From the NCBI GenBank assembly GCA_001051155.2, contig JYIP02000012.1:608772-672771 (forward strand): DNA of 64,000 nucleotides. The letters are read 5' to 3'. This DNA is from Chrysoporthe austroafricana (taxonomy: Eukaryota > Ascomycota > Sordariomycetes > Diaporthales > Cryphonectriaceae). A program made the translations under genes and the position numbers. The notes beneath the pieces are model-generated. The model was given only the letters and a program-made list of their open reading frames with translations, was not told the DNA's origin and searched no databases. Shown here piece by piece: positions 30,001 through 41,600 of this stretch; positions within the stretch are counted from its first letter, which is position 1; every line of letters starts with the position of its first letter.

Positions 30001-31011
30001 CTCGCGAGGAGCAGCTCCTAGACGGCGGCACCTGGTGGCAGGAAACTCCCGCCGCGAGCTCGTCTCTCTCTCTCTCTCTCTCTCCATCTCCAGGCAGAGA
30101 GCAGCCTGCGGACTGCACGCACGCGCCGGGGCGAGCCTGAGAAAACAAGCCGGCCGAGGGGGGGGTCCCTCACACGGTGCCATTCGACGAAGTATCTGCA
30201 ACGTCGCGCATGTTTGCTTAAAATTTTGGCCCCAACGTCGCATTCAGACGCACAAAGATGTTTCCCTTTCATTGATCTGCGCCCTCTTCCCCTGCTAGGC
30301 GAGATCTGGACAGCGAGGGCCTGCAACGCGATACGTGCAGGCAAACGTCCTGGGGTCATCTCCGCCGTCGCCAGGGGTCTCGCCGGCGAGGCCCGCCGTG
30401 AGTTTCAAGATCGGGCGTGCACAGCGCGGCCGTCGAGAACCCCGCGGTCGATGCAATGCAGGAGGTCCAGCGTCTGCACCAGCCGCTCCAGCATGTCGTG
30501 TCGTGTAGACGTAGGTGCTGTCCGGGCGGCCCTGCCTGCGCCAGAGGCCGGGACTCGTAACCGGTCCCTCGATCTGCCTACGTGACAAACGGGCTCGGTC
30601 TTGCCACGTTCCCTCCCACATCGTATCGTCCCGTCCCAGGCCAGACGTGCGTGAGAAGTGATGAATGCCATGCCGCAAGCCCTGCGGGGTGTTTTCCTTT
30701 CGCGCGCAAGAAGCCTCCCCCCCCCCCCGCGGGCCCCACCAATCTACCTACCTGCATGGACGAGGGCGAGAGCAGCACTGCATGCCCCTGCCCGATGCGC
30801 TGCGAAGTTTGCTTCGGAACAAACAGATGCCAAACAAAGCCGTCGAGGGCGTCCCCCGCGGGAGCCGCCGTCAGTGATAGCATAGACGACAAGTATAAAG
30901 GGCCGCGGGGACGCTGCTCGGTGCGGTCGGGACCCGTGTGTCCAGAACCCTATACGTCGACTGCAGATATCAAGTAAGAACCCCAGCACGAAACTTCACT
31001 ACGCCCTCCAG
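27043..31011. other. Long GC-rich non-coding stretch with repeats and one gap
   Basis: About 4 kb upstream of the second C2H2 gene. It holds an A-rich/G-rich segment with a direct repeat and an N (27.79-28.10 kb), pentamer repeats (TCTTG near 27700; CCCAT/CCCGA near 28740), and TATAAA boxes at 27389 and 30894. The second TATAAA probably belongs to the small gene that follows. Long frames across the A and G runs are repeat artefacts. No other gene was recognised. Confidence 0.5.
27792..28100 (+). repeat. Direct repeat of ~110 bp, 196 bp apart, flanking a one-base gap
   Basis: Copy 1 (27792-27904) and copy 2 (about 27988-28100) each begin with a 17-18 base A run, followed by GCMTCCAAAACACCAAAAG and then a GC-rich part ending GATGACGCCGCACCC. 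They differ at several positions in the GC-rich part, so they are diverged tandem copies rather than one read placed twice. The N at 27905 and a G run lie between them. Confidence 0.8.
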
Positions 31012-31142
31012 AGGACCGAGTCTACCGTCTCTTTTCTGACCCGCGAGAGCACGATTCCCGCATCGGGGTACCCTATACCGTCACCGTCACCGCCACCGAG
31101 GTCCTCGCCAACCCTGACCCGTGCCTCAGGAAGCGGCCCATC

Positions 31143-31657
31143 ATGTGCGACTGGGAAGAGTTCATCTTCGGCTGCGCCTGCTCCTACACCAAGCGCAAGA
31201 GCTACTGCCACTTCGCCCGCAACGACCCCAACCACCAGTGCTTTGGCGTCCAGGTCCTCAAGAAGGTCTGGGATGTCCCCGAGGCCTGCGACAAGTGCAA
31301 CAGTGCCGCCGCGCAGGCCGCCAGCGGATGGAGCGGATGGAGCCACCAGTACGCGGCACAGGCACCTAGTGAGCCTCCTCCTCCTGCTCCTCCTCGTCGT
31401 CACCGTCCCCCCCCCCCCNGCCCCCCCCCCCCCCCCCCCCCCGCCCCCCCCTCCCCCCCCCCCCCAATCTCTGGTCTACGTGGTAGCTGTAGGCAGAGGC
31501 TGACGACAATATCCAGGCCAGCGCCGTCGTTGAAGACACAAAAGGCGCTGGGGTTCCTGGCGCCGGGGACAAGACCGGGAGCCTTGCTTTGTTGCATGGT
31601 CTGGTGGCCACAGGGCGGGAGGCTGCAGAAGACGTGCCTCCACCCCTTCGATGGTAG
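31143..31657 (+). CDS. Small Cys-containing protein, unknown function (5' end unresolved)
   Basis: Two exons are supported: one ending at 31368 (donor GTGAGC, phase 1) and 31497..31657. The first has MCDWEEFIFGCACSY, then SYCHFARNDPNHQC and KKVWDVPEACDKC, a Cys/His-bearing pattern typical of small fungal-specific proteins. The second adds a hydrophilic tail ending GREAAEDVPPPLRW. The frame also reads back from the ATG at 31143 to about 31012 in protein-like fashion (VPYTVTVTATEVLANPDPCL), where CCTCCAG could be an acceptor for an earlier exon. I could not find that exon's ATG, so the ATG at 31143 is only a fallback. The intron holds a C run with an N at 31420. A TATAAA box lies at 30894. No function is assigned. 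Confidence 0.5.
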
Positions 31658-32633
31658 CGAGCAGGTGACCGTTTTTTTCGCCGGCATGTCGGGCGGTGCT
31701 CAAGAGGTATGGAGGCTAGGGGTGTTAAGCAATTCTCTTTCTTGGGGCTGAATTCTCTCCTGAGGACCAGGACTTCCTGGTCCAGGCCCATGCCTTGGTT
31801 ACATCATCCTGAACAGCCGACAAGTAGTTCTAGACCAAATCGATGCCTTCGGCTCCAACTCGCATGGCTGTGTTGTTTGATGGTGAAGTCCACAGCAGTC
31901 AGTCACATGGCACGGTCTTGCGTCCACAGATCGCCATACTCATGTGATCAAAACTCGTCCAGACCGGTCAGGGCCAGTAGGGTAGACGCGATTGCACAAC
32001 AGACCACGACAGCAACACTGGTGCTTCATGAGGCCAAAGGCAACAACGGCAAACGCACCCCCTCCTTTCGTAGGGCCATGGCAATGATGACATGATGATG
32101 GTGCCCCCCGGGACGTAGGCATCAAGGTGGGAATCAATAGACAGTGCTCCGCATTAGCGAGGGTGAGGCCAGAAGGGGGGGTCAAAACGTGGCTGACATA
32201 GGATAGTTGCATCTGCCTTACCAGCCGGCCCAAGCTGCTGACGACCATGATGCATGCTGCCGCCTGGTCCGTCCTCATAAAAGTACCTGGTCACCGGGCC
32301 GGCTCGAATCTCTCTCTGTTCCGGGGCGCACAGGCCCTGGATGACCGACGGGATCTAGCCTCCTGAGATGCAGGTTCCCATTTTCCGTCATACAGAGACC
32401 CTTGCCCGTGCTGTCGCCAAGCTCGTTAAAGACGTCGACATGACTTCACTTGGCTCCAGGTACCGTCGCTGACCGCACTTGATGGGACCACAGCTCCCAC
32501 AGACACGACATGGAAGCAATCAAAGGAAAAAGTCAAACACCTGTTTCGGAGTGGACGATATCAGGCCGCTTACAGAACAGCAATCAGGAAAGCCCGCCCC
32601 TCCACCCCCCCCCCAACCTCCCTTCGCTCTCTC
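31658..32633. other. Convergent 3' region, no gene seen
   Basis: About 1 kb between the ends of the small Cys-containing gene (+) and dap1 (-). No recognisable coding frame or RNA; a C-rich run lies near 32600-32620 just past the dap1 stop codon. Confidence 0.5.
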
Positions 32634-33446
32634 TCACAGCGCTGCCGCTGAAGACGTGTCTGCTGCAGGTGCCCCGTCATCGAGATTTTTGGCACCCTCA
32701 ACGATCCCCACGATGTTGTACCTGTTAGAAAAGAACTTGACCCAGTCGTTGAGCACGCCCTTCTCCTTGTCGTCAAGGTCGTACCACTCCGAGGAGACGT
32801 CCTCGCTCTTGGTGGACGACTTCGCCAGGGCGCGCGAGGCATCTTTGCCGGCGAAGACTTGGTTGATAGGTCAATATCAGTCTCCTGAAATACATAGAGT
32901 GCGGACCTTATAGGAGAGAGTCATATCAGGGGATGTATACCGCGAGGGCATACAAAGATGGAGGGAGGGGGTCAGCCGTCGCGGAGGGCCACAGAATAAA
33001 CGTGGGGCCACTGCATGTGCGACGCTGAGATGGGAAATTTCCCTACTCACCGTGATAGGAGCCTCCAGGTTGATAGGCCTTGTTGCCAGTCACATCATAA
33101 ACCTTGCCCTATGAAGAGTCAGACCGGATGTCCTCTCCCAGGCCTGCCGTCATGAAGCCCTCCCTACCTTGATAGCAACATAGCACTTCCCACCATCGGT
33201 ACCTATACCAACACGATCAGCCAACCAGATCCCGTAGGAGAAGAGCGCAGCCCAGCGAGGGCGCGCTGAAGCGTGCCATCACCATCCCACCACCCCTTCT
33301 AGCAGGAGGTCATAGTACCCGAGAAAGCCGCTGCAAGACCCGGGCACACACTACTCACCATCAGCCTTCGCTAGCTCCTCTGGGCTTATGGGGTCATCCT
33401 TGGGAGGATCCAGCTTCACCGGCTCTTTGGGCTTGAACTCGGGCAT
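32634..33446 (-). CDS. dap1: Dap1-type heme-binding membrane-associated progesterone receptor (MAPR) protein
   Basis: Four exons, 33446..33359, 33202..33168, 33108..33051 and 32857..32634, give 134 residues; every junction restores the family pattern. The N-terminus (PVKLDPPKDDPISPEELAKADG) is followed by the cytochrome-b5-like domain GGKCYVAIKGKVYDVTGNKAY, PGGSYH, VFAGKDASRALA, then a helical part (EWYDLDDKEKGVLNDW, RYNIVGIVEGA). The Tyr residues around GNKAYQPGGSY correspond to the heme-ligand region of MAPR proteins. Dap1 supports ER cytochrome P450 enzymes of sterol synthesis such as Erg11 and azole tolerance in yeasts. No N-terminal membrane helix is present in this model. Transcribed divergently from the Mgr3-like gene. 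The family is certain; the exact start is likely. Confidence 0.9.
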
Positions 33447-33943
33447 CGTGAAGATGAGCGGTGCAACAACGTCCTGATGAAAATGGTAGACGGAGGCCGG
33501 CTGCGTCGGTCTCGCAAGCTAGAACCACAATGAGGCTCTACTGAGAACAGCGTAGCGGGGTTAGTTGATGTGTCGAAATGTGTGCAATGCCGTCCCAGGC
33601 GTGTCTTGAGGACCGACCGTAGCGTACTATGTAGGTAGTTTACGGGAGTTGAAGTTGTGAAGCTCTCGGCGACAACAACCCCGCGGCGTTTAACCTCGGT
33701 GCTGCGGTGTACAGTACAGCTACTATGGCCCTGTAGGCTCGCGGCGGCGGCGCGAGTTGCCGGGGGCAAGGATTCCGTCATGGAGCGGCTGCCGGCTGCC
33801 ACAGCTCCTAAAAAGTTCACGGTGGTTCTGTTTGACCTCATCAAGTCGCGACGGATCCTCCGCCTCCGCAACGACCTGCTGAATCTGATGGAGAGTCTCA
33901 TGCTCCCTCGTTCCTGACCCTCGACATCTGTGCAACCTCATTC
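33447..33943. promoter_or_regulatory. Divergent promoter region between dap1 and mgr3
   Basis: 497 bp lie between the two start codons, so the genes are head to head. No TATA box is obvious. Frames here on both strands (for example the Arg-rich minus frame through 33416-33901) have no motif. Confidence 0.45.
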
Positions 33944-35679
33944 ATGCCCGCCATGCTCCCAATCCGCGGCACGAAGCTGCCTCAGTACGGCATGCTTCGA
34001 GCAGCCATCCGGCCGTCGATACCACTCATTCGATCTTCGACCACTCTCCCCCGAGCATTGAACACATGGTCTCTAGCCAGGACCTGCCACGGGACGTCGG
34101 CCCCGAGAACGGCGCACGCTCCCCATCAGACCCGGTGGATAACGTCTGGCAGCCGGCGGCAGACGCCAGCGACGCATCCGAACACGCGAAAAGAGACAAT
34201 CGGGCAGACGCTGCGCCGTGCAATGCGTTTCTCCAGCATCTTCCGCGGGCAGAGCCTCAGCAAGCTCTTCCGAGAGAGCCCGGAGGAGACCGTCTTGGCT
34301 GTGCTGCTGTGAGCTGTCCCCGCAGGCCCGTGCGGATGAAACGCCCGCTGACAGGTATTCCAGGCTCCTGGCGACCTCCGGCGCCGTCGCGTACGCCGTC
34401 TACATGTACTTCAACTACTTCTACGCCGAGCAGTTCACCAAATACCCCCCAGACGTGGCCAAGTCTCTCCGGCGCGCACTCTACTACAGCAACCACCAGC
34501 TGGACCCGAAGCTGGCGCTCAAGTACTACAAGCTTGCCCTCGAGCAGTGCGGCGCTCACGGCCTCGACCCCTTCTCCGACGATGTCGTGGGGATCAAGAT
34601 CCAGCTCTCGGCGTGGCTCGAGAAGATGGGCAACATCCCGGGTGCGATCCACGTCCTGGACCTGATCCTCGAAGAGAACAAGAAGTGGCTGAGCATGGCC
34701 GAGTCAAACCCTAAGAAGCTGCCGATGGCGCCTCTGCCCGGGGCCGTCGTCGGCGACGGGCCGTCGGCACGGACCATTACACAGGACGAGTTCGATGAGT
34801 GGGTCCGGTCTTCTCGCACACGCGTTCTGCTCAAATCCTGTCAGATCAGCGTTAAGCTAGGGACATTGTACGCGGAGGAGCACGTCTTGGACAACGACAA
34901 GTCGCATGAACACCTGATGTGGGCTGTTCAGACAGCTCTCCAGGAGTTCCAACGAAGGGCACAGGACGGCGTCAAGGACGGCGAGGGGTCGTGGTTGACG
35001 CCTGAGGAGATTGGTGGTGCGCTGGAGTGTGAGTAATACGCCTTCTCCTCTCGCGAACCGGCGAATCATGCCAGTGTCGCTGACACATGCCCAAAGCCCT
35101 GGGTAACAGTTACGAGAGGAAAGAGCAGTTCGACCTCGCTCTGCCGCTCTTCTTCCAGGCGCTGCGGCTCTGTCAAGATCAATGTCACCTTGCAGTGATC
35201 AGTAAGTCATTATAAACCAACCTGGTAGAGTTTCATCGGGTCTTCGGTGAGGCTCTGCTGCTTGAGCATAAGTAGGCTCACAAGCTCCAGTGAACAATCT
35301 TGCTGCATCCTTCGCTCAACATCCACCGCGCGCACCTTACGAAACACTCGCCGGCATCGTTCCTGGCCAGGAGGGTCAGGCACCAGCCCCGGCAGCCTCA
35401 GGCCAGACCTGGACACGGAAGGATCACCTCGAATCTGCCGAGAGGTGGGCAAAGAACGCGCTCAAGCACGCCAAAGAGCCCACCGGGGAGGCCCGGACGC
35501 CAGAATGCGACCAAGCTTGTGCCGTGGCGCTCGTCAACCTCGGGGACATTGCGGTAATGTCTGGCGACTACGAACAAGCTCGCCGAAGATATGAACGTGC
35601 CATCAAGGTCAGCGAGGCGAACAGCTTTCCCGAAGGCGTCAAGCAGGCCCAGACGGGGCTGAAGAGGCTCTCTCAGTGA
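33944..35679 (+). CDS. mgr3: Mgr3-like mitochondrial TPR protein (i-AAA protease adaptor)
   Basis: Four exons, 33944..34308, 34355..35028, 35097..35201 and 35291..35679, give 510 residues, close to yeast Mgr3 (501). The first ~100 residues are Arg/Ser/Thr-rich and nearly free of acidic residues, a good mitochondrial targeting sequence. The segment after the first intron, LLATSGAVAYAVYMYFNYFY, is a single membrane span. TPR-type helices follow: RRALYYSNHQLDPKLALKYY, GNIPGAIHVLDLILEE, GGALESLGNSYERKEQFDLA and LVNLGDIAVMSGDYEQARR. In yeast, Mgr3 with Mgr1 delivers substrates to the Yme1 protease at the inner membrane. Naming rests on the order of presequence, span and TPR units and on the QFTKYPPDVAKSLRRAL block typical of the fungal family. 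Confidence 0.85.
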
Positions 35680-38600
35680 GCTCTCATTATGCCATGGTCC
35701 CCGGATGGAGGTCCGTCATGTGCGACGGTCATGGATGCATCCGTCGAATCGCCGGAAAGAGACCTTTCTGCTGTGCACTCATGCCTTTGAGCGTGGGCCC
35801 AGAGGTCTCAGCGTTCCAACGAGTAGACTTCGTTCTAACCCGACGCAAAAGGATCACAGCTTTTCCGCCGAATGCACGACAGTTCACAAGCTTGTTTGTT
35901 CAAGCTACGTTGACGAAGCTCTCCAGTCGTAAGACTGGTGACCGACCGACATTTCGACATCAAACCATAATGCGCTGATTGGTAGCGTGTACCACTGCAT
36001 CACGAACCGCCAAGAAAGCCACCGATCCAGAGGGGCCGGGATACGGGCGCAGCGGCGACGACTGCGGGCAGCCTCGCGGGCAAGAAAAAATGTTAGTGAC
36101 ACCGCCGCCCCCAAGCGATTTCACCTGGCACGGCGAGATTCAGGGCCACGTGCTGTCTGGGGTGGTGTCTTGCGGCTGGGCCGTCCGGACGAATGCTGTC
36201 TGCAGTGCGCAGTCACTACTGCACACTCTTGCAGGGAGGTGGTGTGAGGCGAGGGACTTGGGGTTTGGTCGGGGTTTGGCAGCATCTCCATACGGCGAAG
36301 CGGCCTCTAGGCTTCTGCCACTGGCCTGGATCGTCACATCCCCCCCCCCCCCCCACCCGTCGCCAGGGACGGGAAGGATGTGACAGCCATGTGGCCGATA
36401 CAGTGACGGGCAGACGGAGACGAAGCACCTCACCATGCTCACCTCGCAAACTCTTGCGCAGGGACCAGCTGTAGGGATGCCGCAGCCGAAACCTGTGCCC
36501 CAGTGGATACGATGTGGAATCACATGCTGTCCGCCCGCGGCTTCATGCCCGCCTTTCCTTATCACCGCGGAATGCATACCTCGGGGGACTCTAGCCATAT
36601 TCTATACACACTATGCACGTTATACGGACGTACCCATATCCTCCAGGTGAGGTCCAAGCTATGGTCTTCGCAACGGCCACACCCGTGCGCACCTTGCAGC
36701 GAATCCTGTAGGGCTGGATGCATCCACTGTGGGGCCCTCTTTCACGACCTTCAGACACGACCTTTATTCGTGACTGTACTGTACAATTCGACGAGGAAGC
36801 GGGGAAACAAAGAAAAGAATAAGAAAATAGAAACTAAAACTGAAGATCCACCTCTTCCAGTCTCCGTGGGGAGCTGAGCTCGAGCCTCAACGTCATCTCA
36901 CCGTGATCCTCGAATCCCGACCACTCACCCTCATCCATTAGCCCCGTATAGCAACCCCTGCTTAAGTCGGTGCCTAGAGCCGTCCTGATTCCCATCTCAA
37001 CGCTCGAGCAGGGGTGGGGGAGAGGAGAAATGGCAGGATCCTCGAGCGATGCCGCACATACAGCAGCATGCAGGTCACGATCTCTTGCGCGCGCCAGCCC
37101 TCTCCCCCCGGGCCCTGTCCTGTCCTGTCCTGCTCGTGAACGGGCCCTTGTCTAGTCCCGGGTGCGCTGCCTCGACTGGGCCAAGGTCCCAGCGACCCAG
37201 CGCGGTCCACCGCCCAGGGCCCGTGATGGCATTCCTAAGAATAGCCGTCATTTGTGTTTTTTTGTCTGTTTTTACCTGCCTGTCTCCCTCCCTGCCAGAC
37301 CACTCAGCTCGCCGGTCCGCCTTACCCTGACCCCCCTCCCCGCACGCCGTGGCCCGCATGCACGGCGGCCGACAAGACCATGTGCGCGCGACGCGCCCAG
37401 GCCCACAGGGTTCGTGGGGGGAGGGGGGCGAAGATGGGGAAAGAGAGGTGGTCGACCCGCCGCCGGGGGGAGGCCCCGGCGGCAGCACGGTCGCTCAATG
37501 GCCCCGGAGCGAGCTGCTGCTGTCTGGGTCGCGCCGTGGTGAGCCGTCGTCTACGCGAGGCCCCTTGTTGCGGTGAAGGGCCGGCGGTGGCTGAGGCTGC
37601 TGCCGGTCATGGGGGAAGAGGGGGGCTATCGACCCGGCATACCATAGTATAAGACCGTTCGAGATGGACCCACGCATGCATCCGCGACGGGGCGCGGATC
37701 CTTCGACGGCCAGGGTGGGCTTAGGGCTGCCCGTACAAAGATACCGGGCGGATGTCACGAGGGCGGGCTGGAGGTGCGGGAGGCGGGAGGAAGAGGGGAG
37801 AGGGGGGAACCGAGTGCGAGGTGCGAGTACGGAGCAGGATAAAATCGACCTGTATACGTAGTATTGCCTGCAATGCTCGTGTCTAGGTCCCAAAGTGCTG
37901 GGCGTCCTGGGAACAGCGGGGCAGGAGGCAGGTCGGCCGAGACTTAGGCCCTCCCATACTAGAACCGCGGATGACCGGCCGAGGGCGTCGGTGAGTTGCC
38001 GGCACTGCTGCTGTGTAACCAGAGGGTCAGATTACGGCCTGCAGCGGTACCCAGCCGGAGGATTCGGGATAGTTGCTCGAGGGTGAGCCCCAGAGGGCGG
38101 CCTGCTGCGCAGGCGGCGGCTGTGGCTGTGGTCGAGAGGGCCCGATGCGCGAGGCATCGTGTTGGCGATATCACGAGACCTGGCGCGCCATGGGGTTGGG
38201 GCCATTGTGGCGAGGCATCCACGCGACTGCGCAAGCAACGTTGACACGGCCCTCCTCGGAGGATCAGGGACAGGAGCAGGGGGAGTTTCCCGGAGCCCTG
38301 GGAAAAGGCGGCGTTAGTGCACCAGGAGCCTCTCTGGCGCGGGCTTAGTTCTAGCCCCGTGGGATATCTGCGGCGCGCGAAGTCGGGCCATGGGCACGTA
38401 ACGTACCAGCTGGGAGGTTGCTGCGGGTTGGCTTATAGGCATGGTTGACGAGGATGATTGGCTGCCCGGCATCTCACGGTACCGGGCTGACGGTCCTGGA
38501 CATAGGTGCCTGCTTCTCACACCGCATAGTCCTCAGAGTGCCTCCTCCTCCCTCTAGGGCTGCGAATAGACAACTCGCTCGGTGGGGACTATATGCGGTA

Positions 38601-41600
38601 CGACATCGCGCGGAACGGTGGGTAGACAGTGTCCGCTCGACGCCTCATGAAACTAGATCCCGCAGTCGACCTGTATCAGGACGGAATGCCGGGTTCCTGG
38701 GACAGGGCGGCGAGGTTTGTCTCGGCGGCCGTATGCACCTTAATCTCGCGGACGCCGTCTGATCTGTACGAGACCCTCAGCAGAGACCCAGAAGGATCAG
38801 CCAGGCGATCACGCGAAACAGGGCCCAAGCCAGTCGACCGCCGCCAGTCGACTCGTGTGGCGGCCTCCGCGCCGCTCTCCTGCAGGAGGACCGTTGCGGT
38901 GGTGAGACGCCGGCGCCAGGGCAGGCCCGGTCAGACACATGTTCGTAGGGCTGGCGACAATACCCCATACGTGCCCACGTACAGACGAGTAGAGAGAGAG
39001 AGAGTAGGGCCCTCCGCCCGCCCCTCTGGGGCCCAGCGGCGGCGCGCCCCTCAAGCTTATTGCGCCCCTGGTTCCTTCCGGGGTGGGAGCCGGATGATCA
39101 CATCATCATCATCATCCTGTGATCTAGTTGATCCTGCGCCAGCATCTATTTCCTTCGCAGCAGCGGGCCCTGGCCGTCTCGCTGCCCCGATCCGGCAAGA
39201 AATTGCGGAGGAGGCCGGGAGGTCAGACGCATGCCGGAACAAGCAATCCAGGTGACTAACACGCCGCCGACAGTCTGAGGGCGGTGTCGTGTCGACGGCC
39301 TCCTCGCGGGCACCGTATCTGCGCCACGGGGGGCAGGCGGGGCGGCAGCACGCTGGAGGGCAGACAGCCACCTCCTCTGCCTCGTCGTCGTCCTCCTCCT
39401 CGGCAGCGAGGGGCACCCGCCGCTGAGGACTGGGCTTCTGGGCTGCGCCTCAGCGCCGCCGTGCCCCGCGACGGCCCAGGAGAGCCCAGCGTGCCCCTCG
39501 ACGCCGGTGGCGCGGTCGCGAGGGCGGGTGAGCTACCCAGTACCCTCAGGCCGGTACCCAATTGCCGGATCAACACCCGCCCTCAGCACGTGGCTACCAG
39601 GCCTCAGCTTACGGCTCGCGGCCAAGCTGCTCCGCCGTAGGGGTCCGAAATGAGACGGGATCGCCAACAGCCGCTCGATAAGGGTCGAGATGGGTGGTGA
39701 TAGGCCTGGCCGAGGACCCCATGGCTAAGGAGGCTGAGAAGGACGCTGGGCGGGCCCGTCGAGCTGCGCAGCGCTCGCCGCGGGCCTGGCCCGTCGATTG
39801 GCCGGCCGAGGCGACGCCGTCGTCTGGCTCGCCTGAAGCGGGCTCACAGCCTCGCCCGGCGATCGACATCGTCGCAGAACTCGGCCGAAAAGGGTAAGAA
39901 TTACAGGCACACGCCCCGGGGCGCAAGACAAAACGCCCAGGGTCCACTATCCACACGCTGACTGCATGCTGAGGTCGCATGCCGCTGCGGGGCAGAAGGA
40001 TGTAAATGGCGGGCCTTCGGGGAGTCCAGGGCCCTTTCGTGGTGTTGCACCGCAGTCGACTGTCTGGCGGGGTCAGGCTGCTTGACGTGGCTGCGCGGAC
40101 AGGACCAGGACAGGTCGGCGAGGGCAAGGGAGGAGCACGAGAGGGCGAGAGGGCGAGGGGGGCGAGAGGGCGAGGGAGGGAGAGAGGCGAGGAGGAGGAG
40201 GAGGAGGAGGAGGAGGATGGCGCGATGCCAAGAGACGGTCTCGAGGAGGCAGAGCAACACTTTGCGATCTGGCGCCTGGATACTACGACAGAGTACTACA
40301 CAAGCTCGGCAGCAGCCGCAGGAGGCCAATCACCACGGTCGGGCTGTGGTCTGTCCCAGCAGACGCCGTCGAGGACTTACACGAGTCACTGGTCCGTGCG
40401 TCTTCACTGTGTTCAGTTAGTTCGACCTCGCCTCGCCCTTCACCCTCGCTCGCTCTTCTGCCCCTCCAGGCCTCGATGCCTGCTGTGGCCGATCGTGCAT
40501 CGTGTCTGCCCTGGAAGACCTGCCCTTTGCGTCGTGAGGCTGCAACGTTAGCGCCCTCGCCTCCTCCTGGGCTCCCCTCCCCAGGCCTCCCTCTCCCCTC
40601 GAGCTCGTATGTGCTGCTTATCCGGCGCGGCCCTTGCTGGCTGGCTGGCTGGCTGGCGGCCTGGCAGCCTGGCAGCCTGATTATTCTATCAGGAATTATG
40701 ATTGCAAATTAGGAGCGCCCGCTATAGCCATGCCATCAGACGTCCGGGCCACCCGATCTCAACCCCAGGTCATCTGGCACTCAGCTTTCTAAAATTGGCG
40801 GCGACCATGGCTGGCTTCGACCTTGATGCCGCCAGGGGCCTGTTTTCTCCTGCAGAAGTAATACCCTTAGGGCACTCCCGCGAATGGCGAGCCATGGTTG
40901 CCATCCTCCCAACGGGCGAAGTCGGCCACACATGCGGAATATTTCCTCGACGCACCTCACCGAGGAACCCTGCCCGGGGAGGGGAGCAGATCAAAGCTTG
41001 ATGACCGCATCGACTGACTGGCTGACCGCCAGAGAGCCGCAGCACTGGGCCAGGCCCCTCGAGACAGAGGACGAGGATCTTGGCGCGCTGTGGGGTACGA
41101 GCACAATTCCGCGGGGCCAGAACAGAAGTGATATCACAAGGCGCCGCCTTCGTCCCGGACCAGCGGGCGAGGCCAGCACAGCAAGCAGCAGCACCCAGGA
41201 CGAGAGGCATCTGGCTGCGACCACACCACCCCCCCCCCCACGCACGCGCGAGGGGGGGTGCCGAGTAAGCCCGGCCAGGCCCTCTGCCGTAGCGAGCATG
41301 TCGATGCGATGCGATGCGGTGCGGTGCGGTGCAGGCAGGCTGTCGACCGCGGCCGTGTGCCGCGACCTGGCTGCGGCCTCGACCTGGACCACCCTCCCCC
41401 TCGCCCTTCGCGCGCGCGGGCACTGTCCGCGAGCCCGGCCTGATCTGATCTGTCGTCGCCGGGCTCTTCTAGCGGGCCCTCGATGGGGGATGGGCGGGCG
41501 GTGGGAGGTCAGAACTTCATTGACAAATATCGAACCAAATGCCGAAGGCCAATGGCACGGCGGCCCATCGACGACGCTGCTGACGCCGTGGCATGGCAAT

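Noticed and set aside
39057..39416. 119-codon minus frame with acidic run (DDDDDVIIRLPPRKEPG)
   Set aside because: Slightly protein-like end, but ATC/GAG simple repeats explain the acidic runs and no homologous family is recognised.
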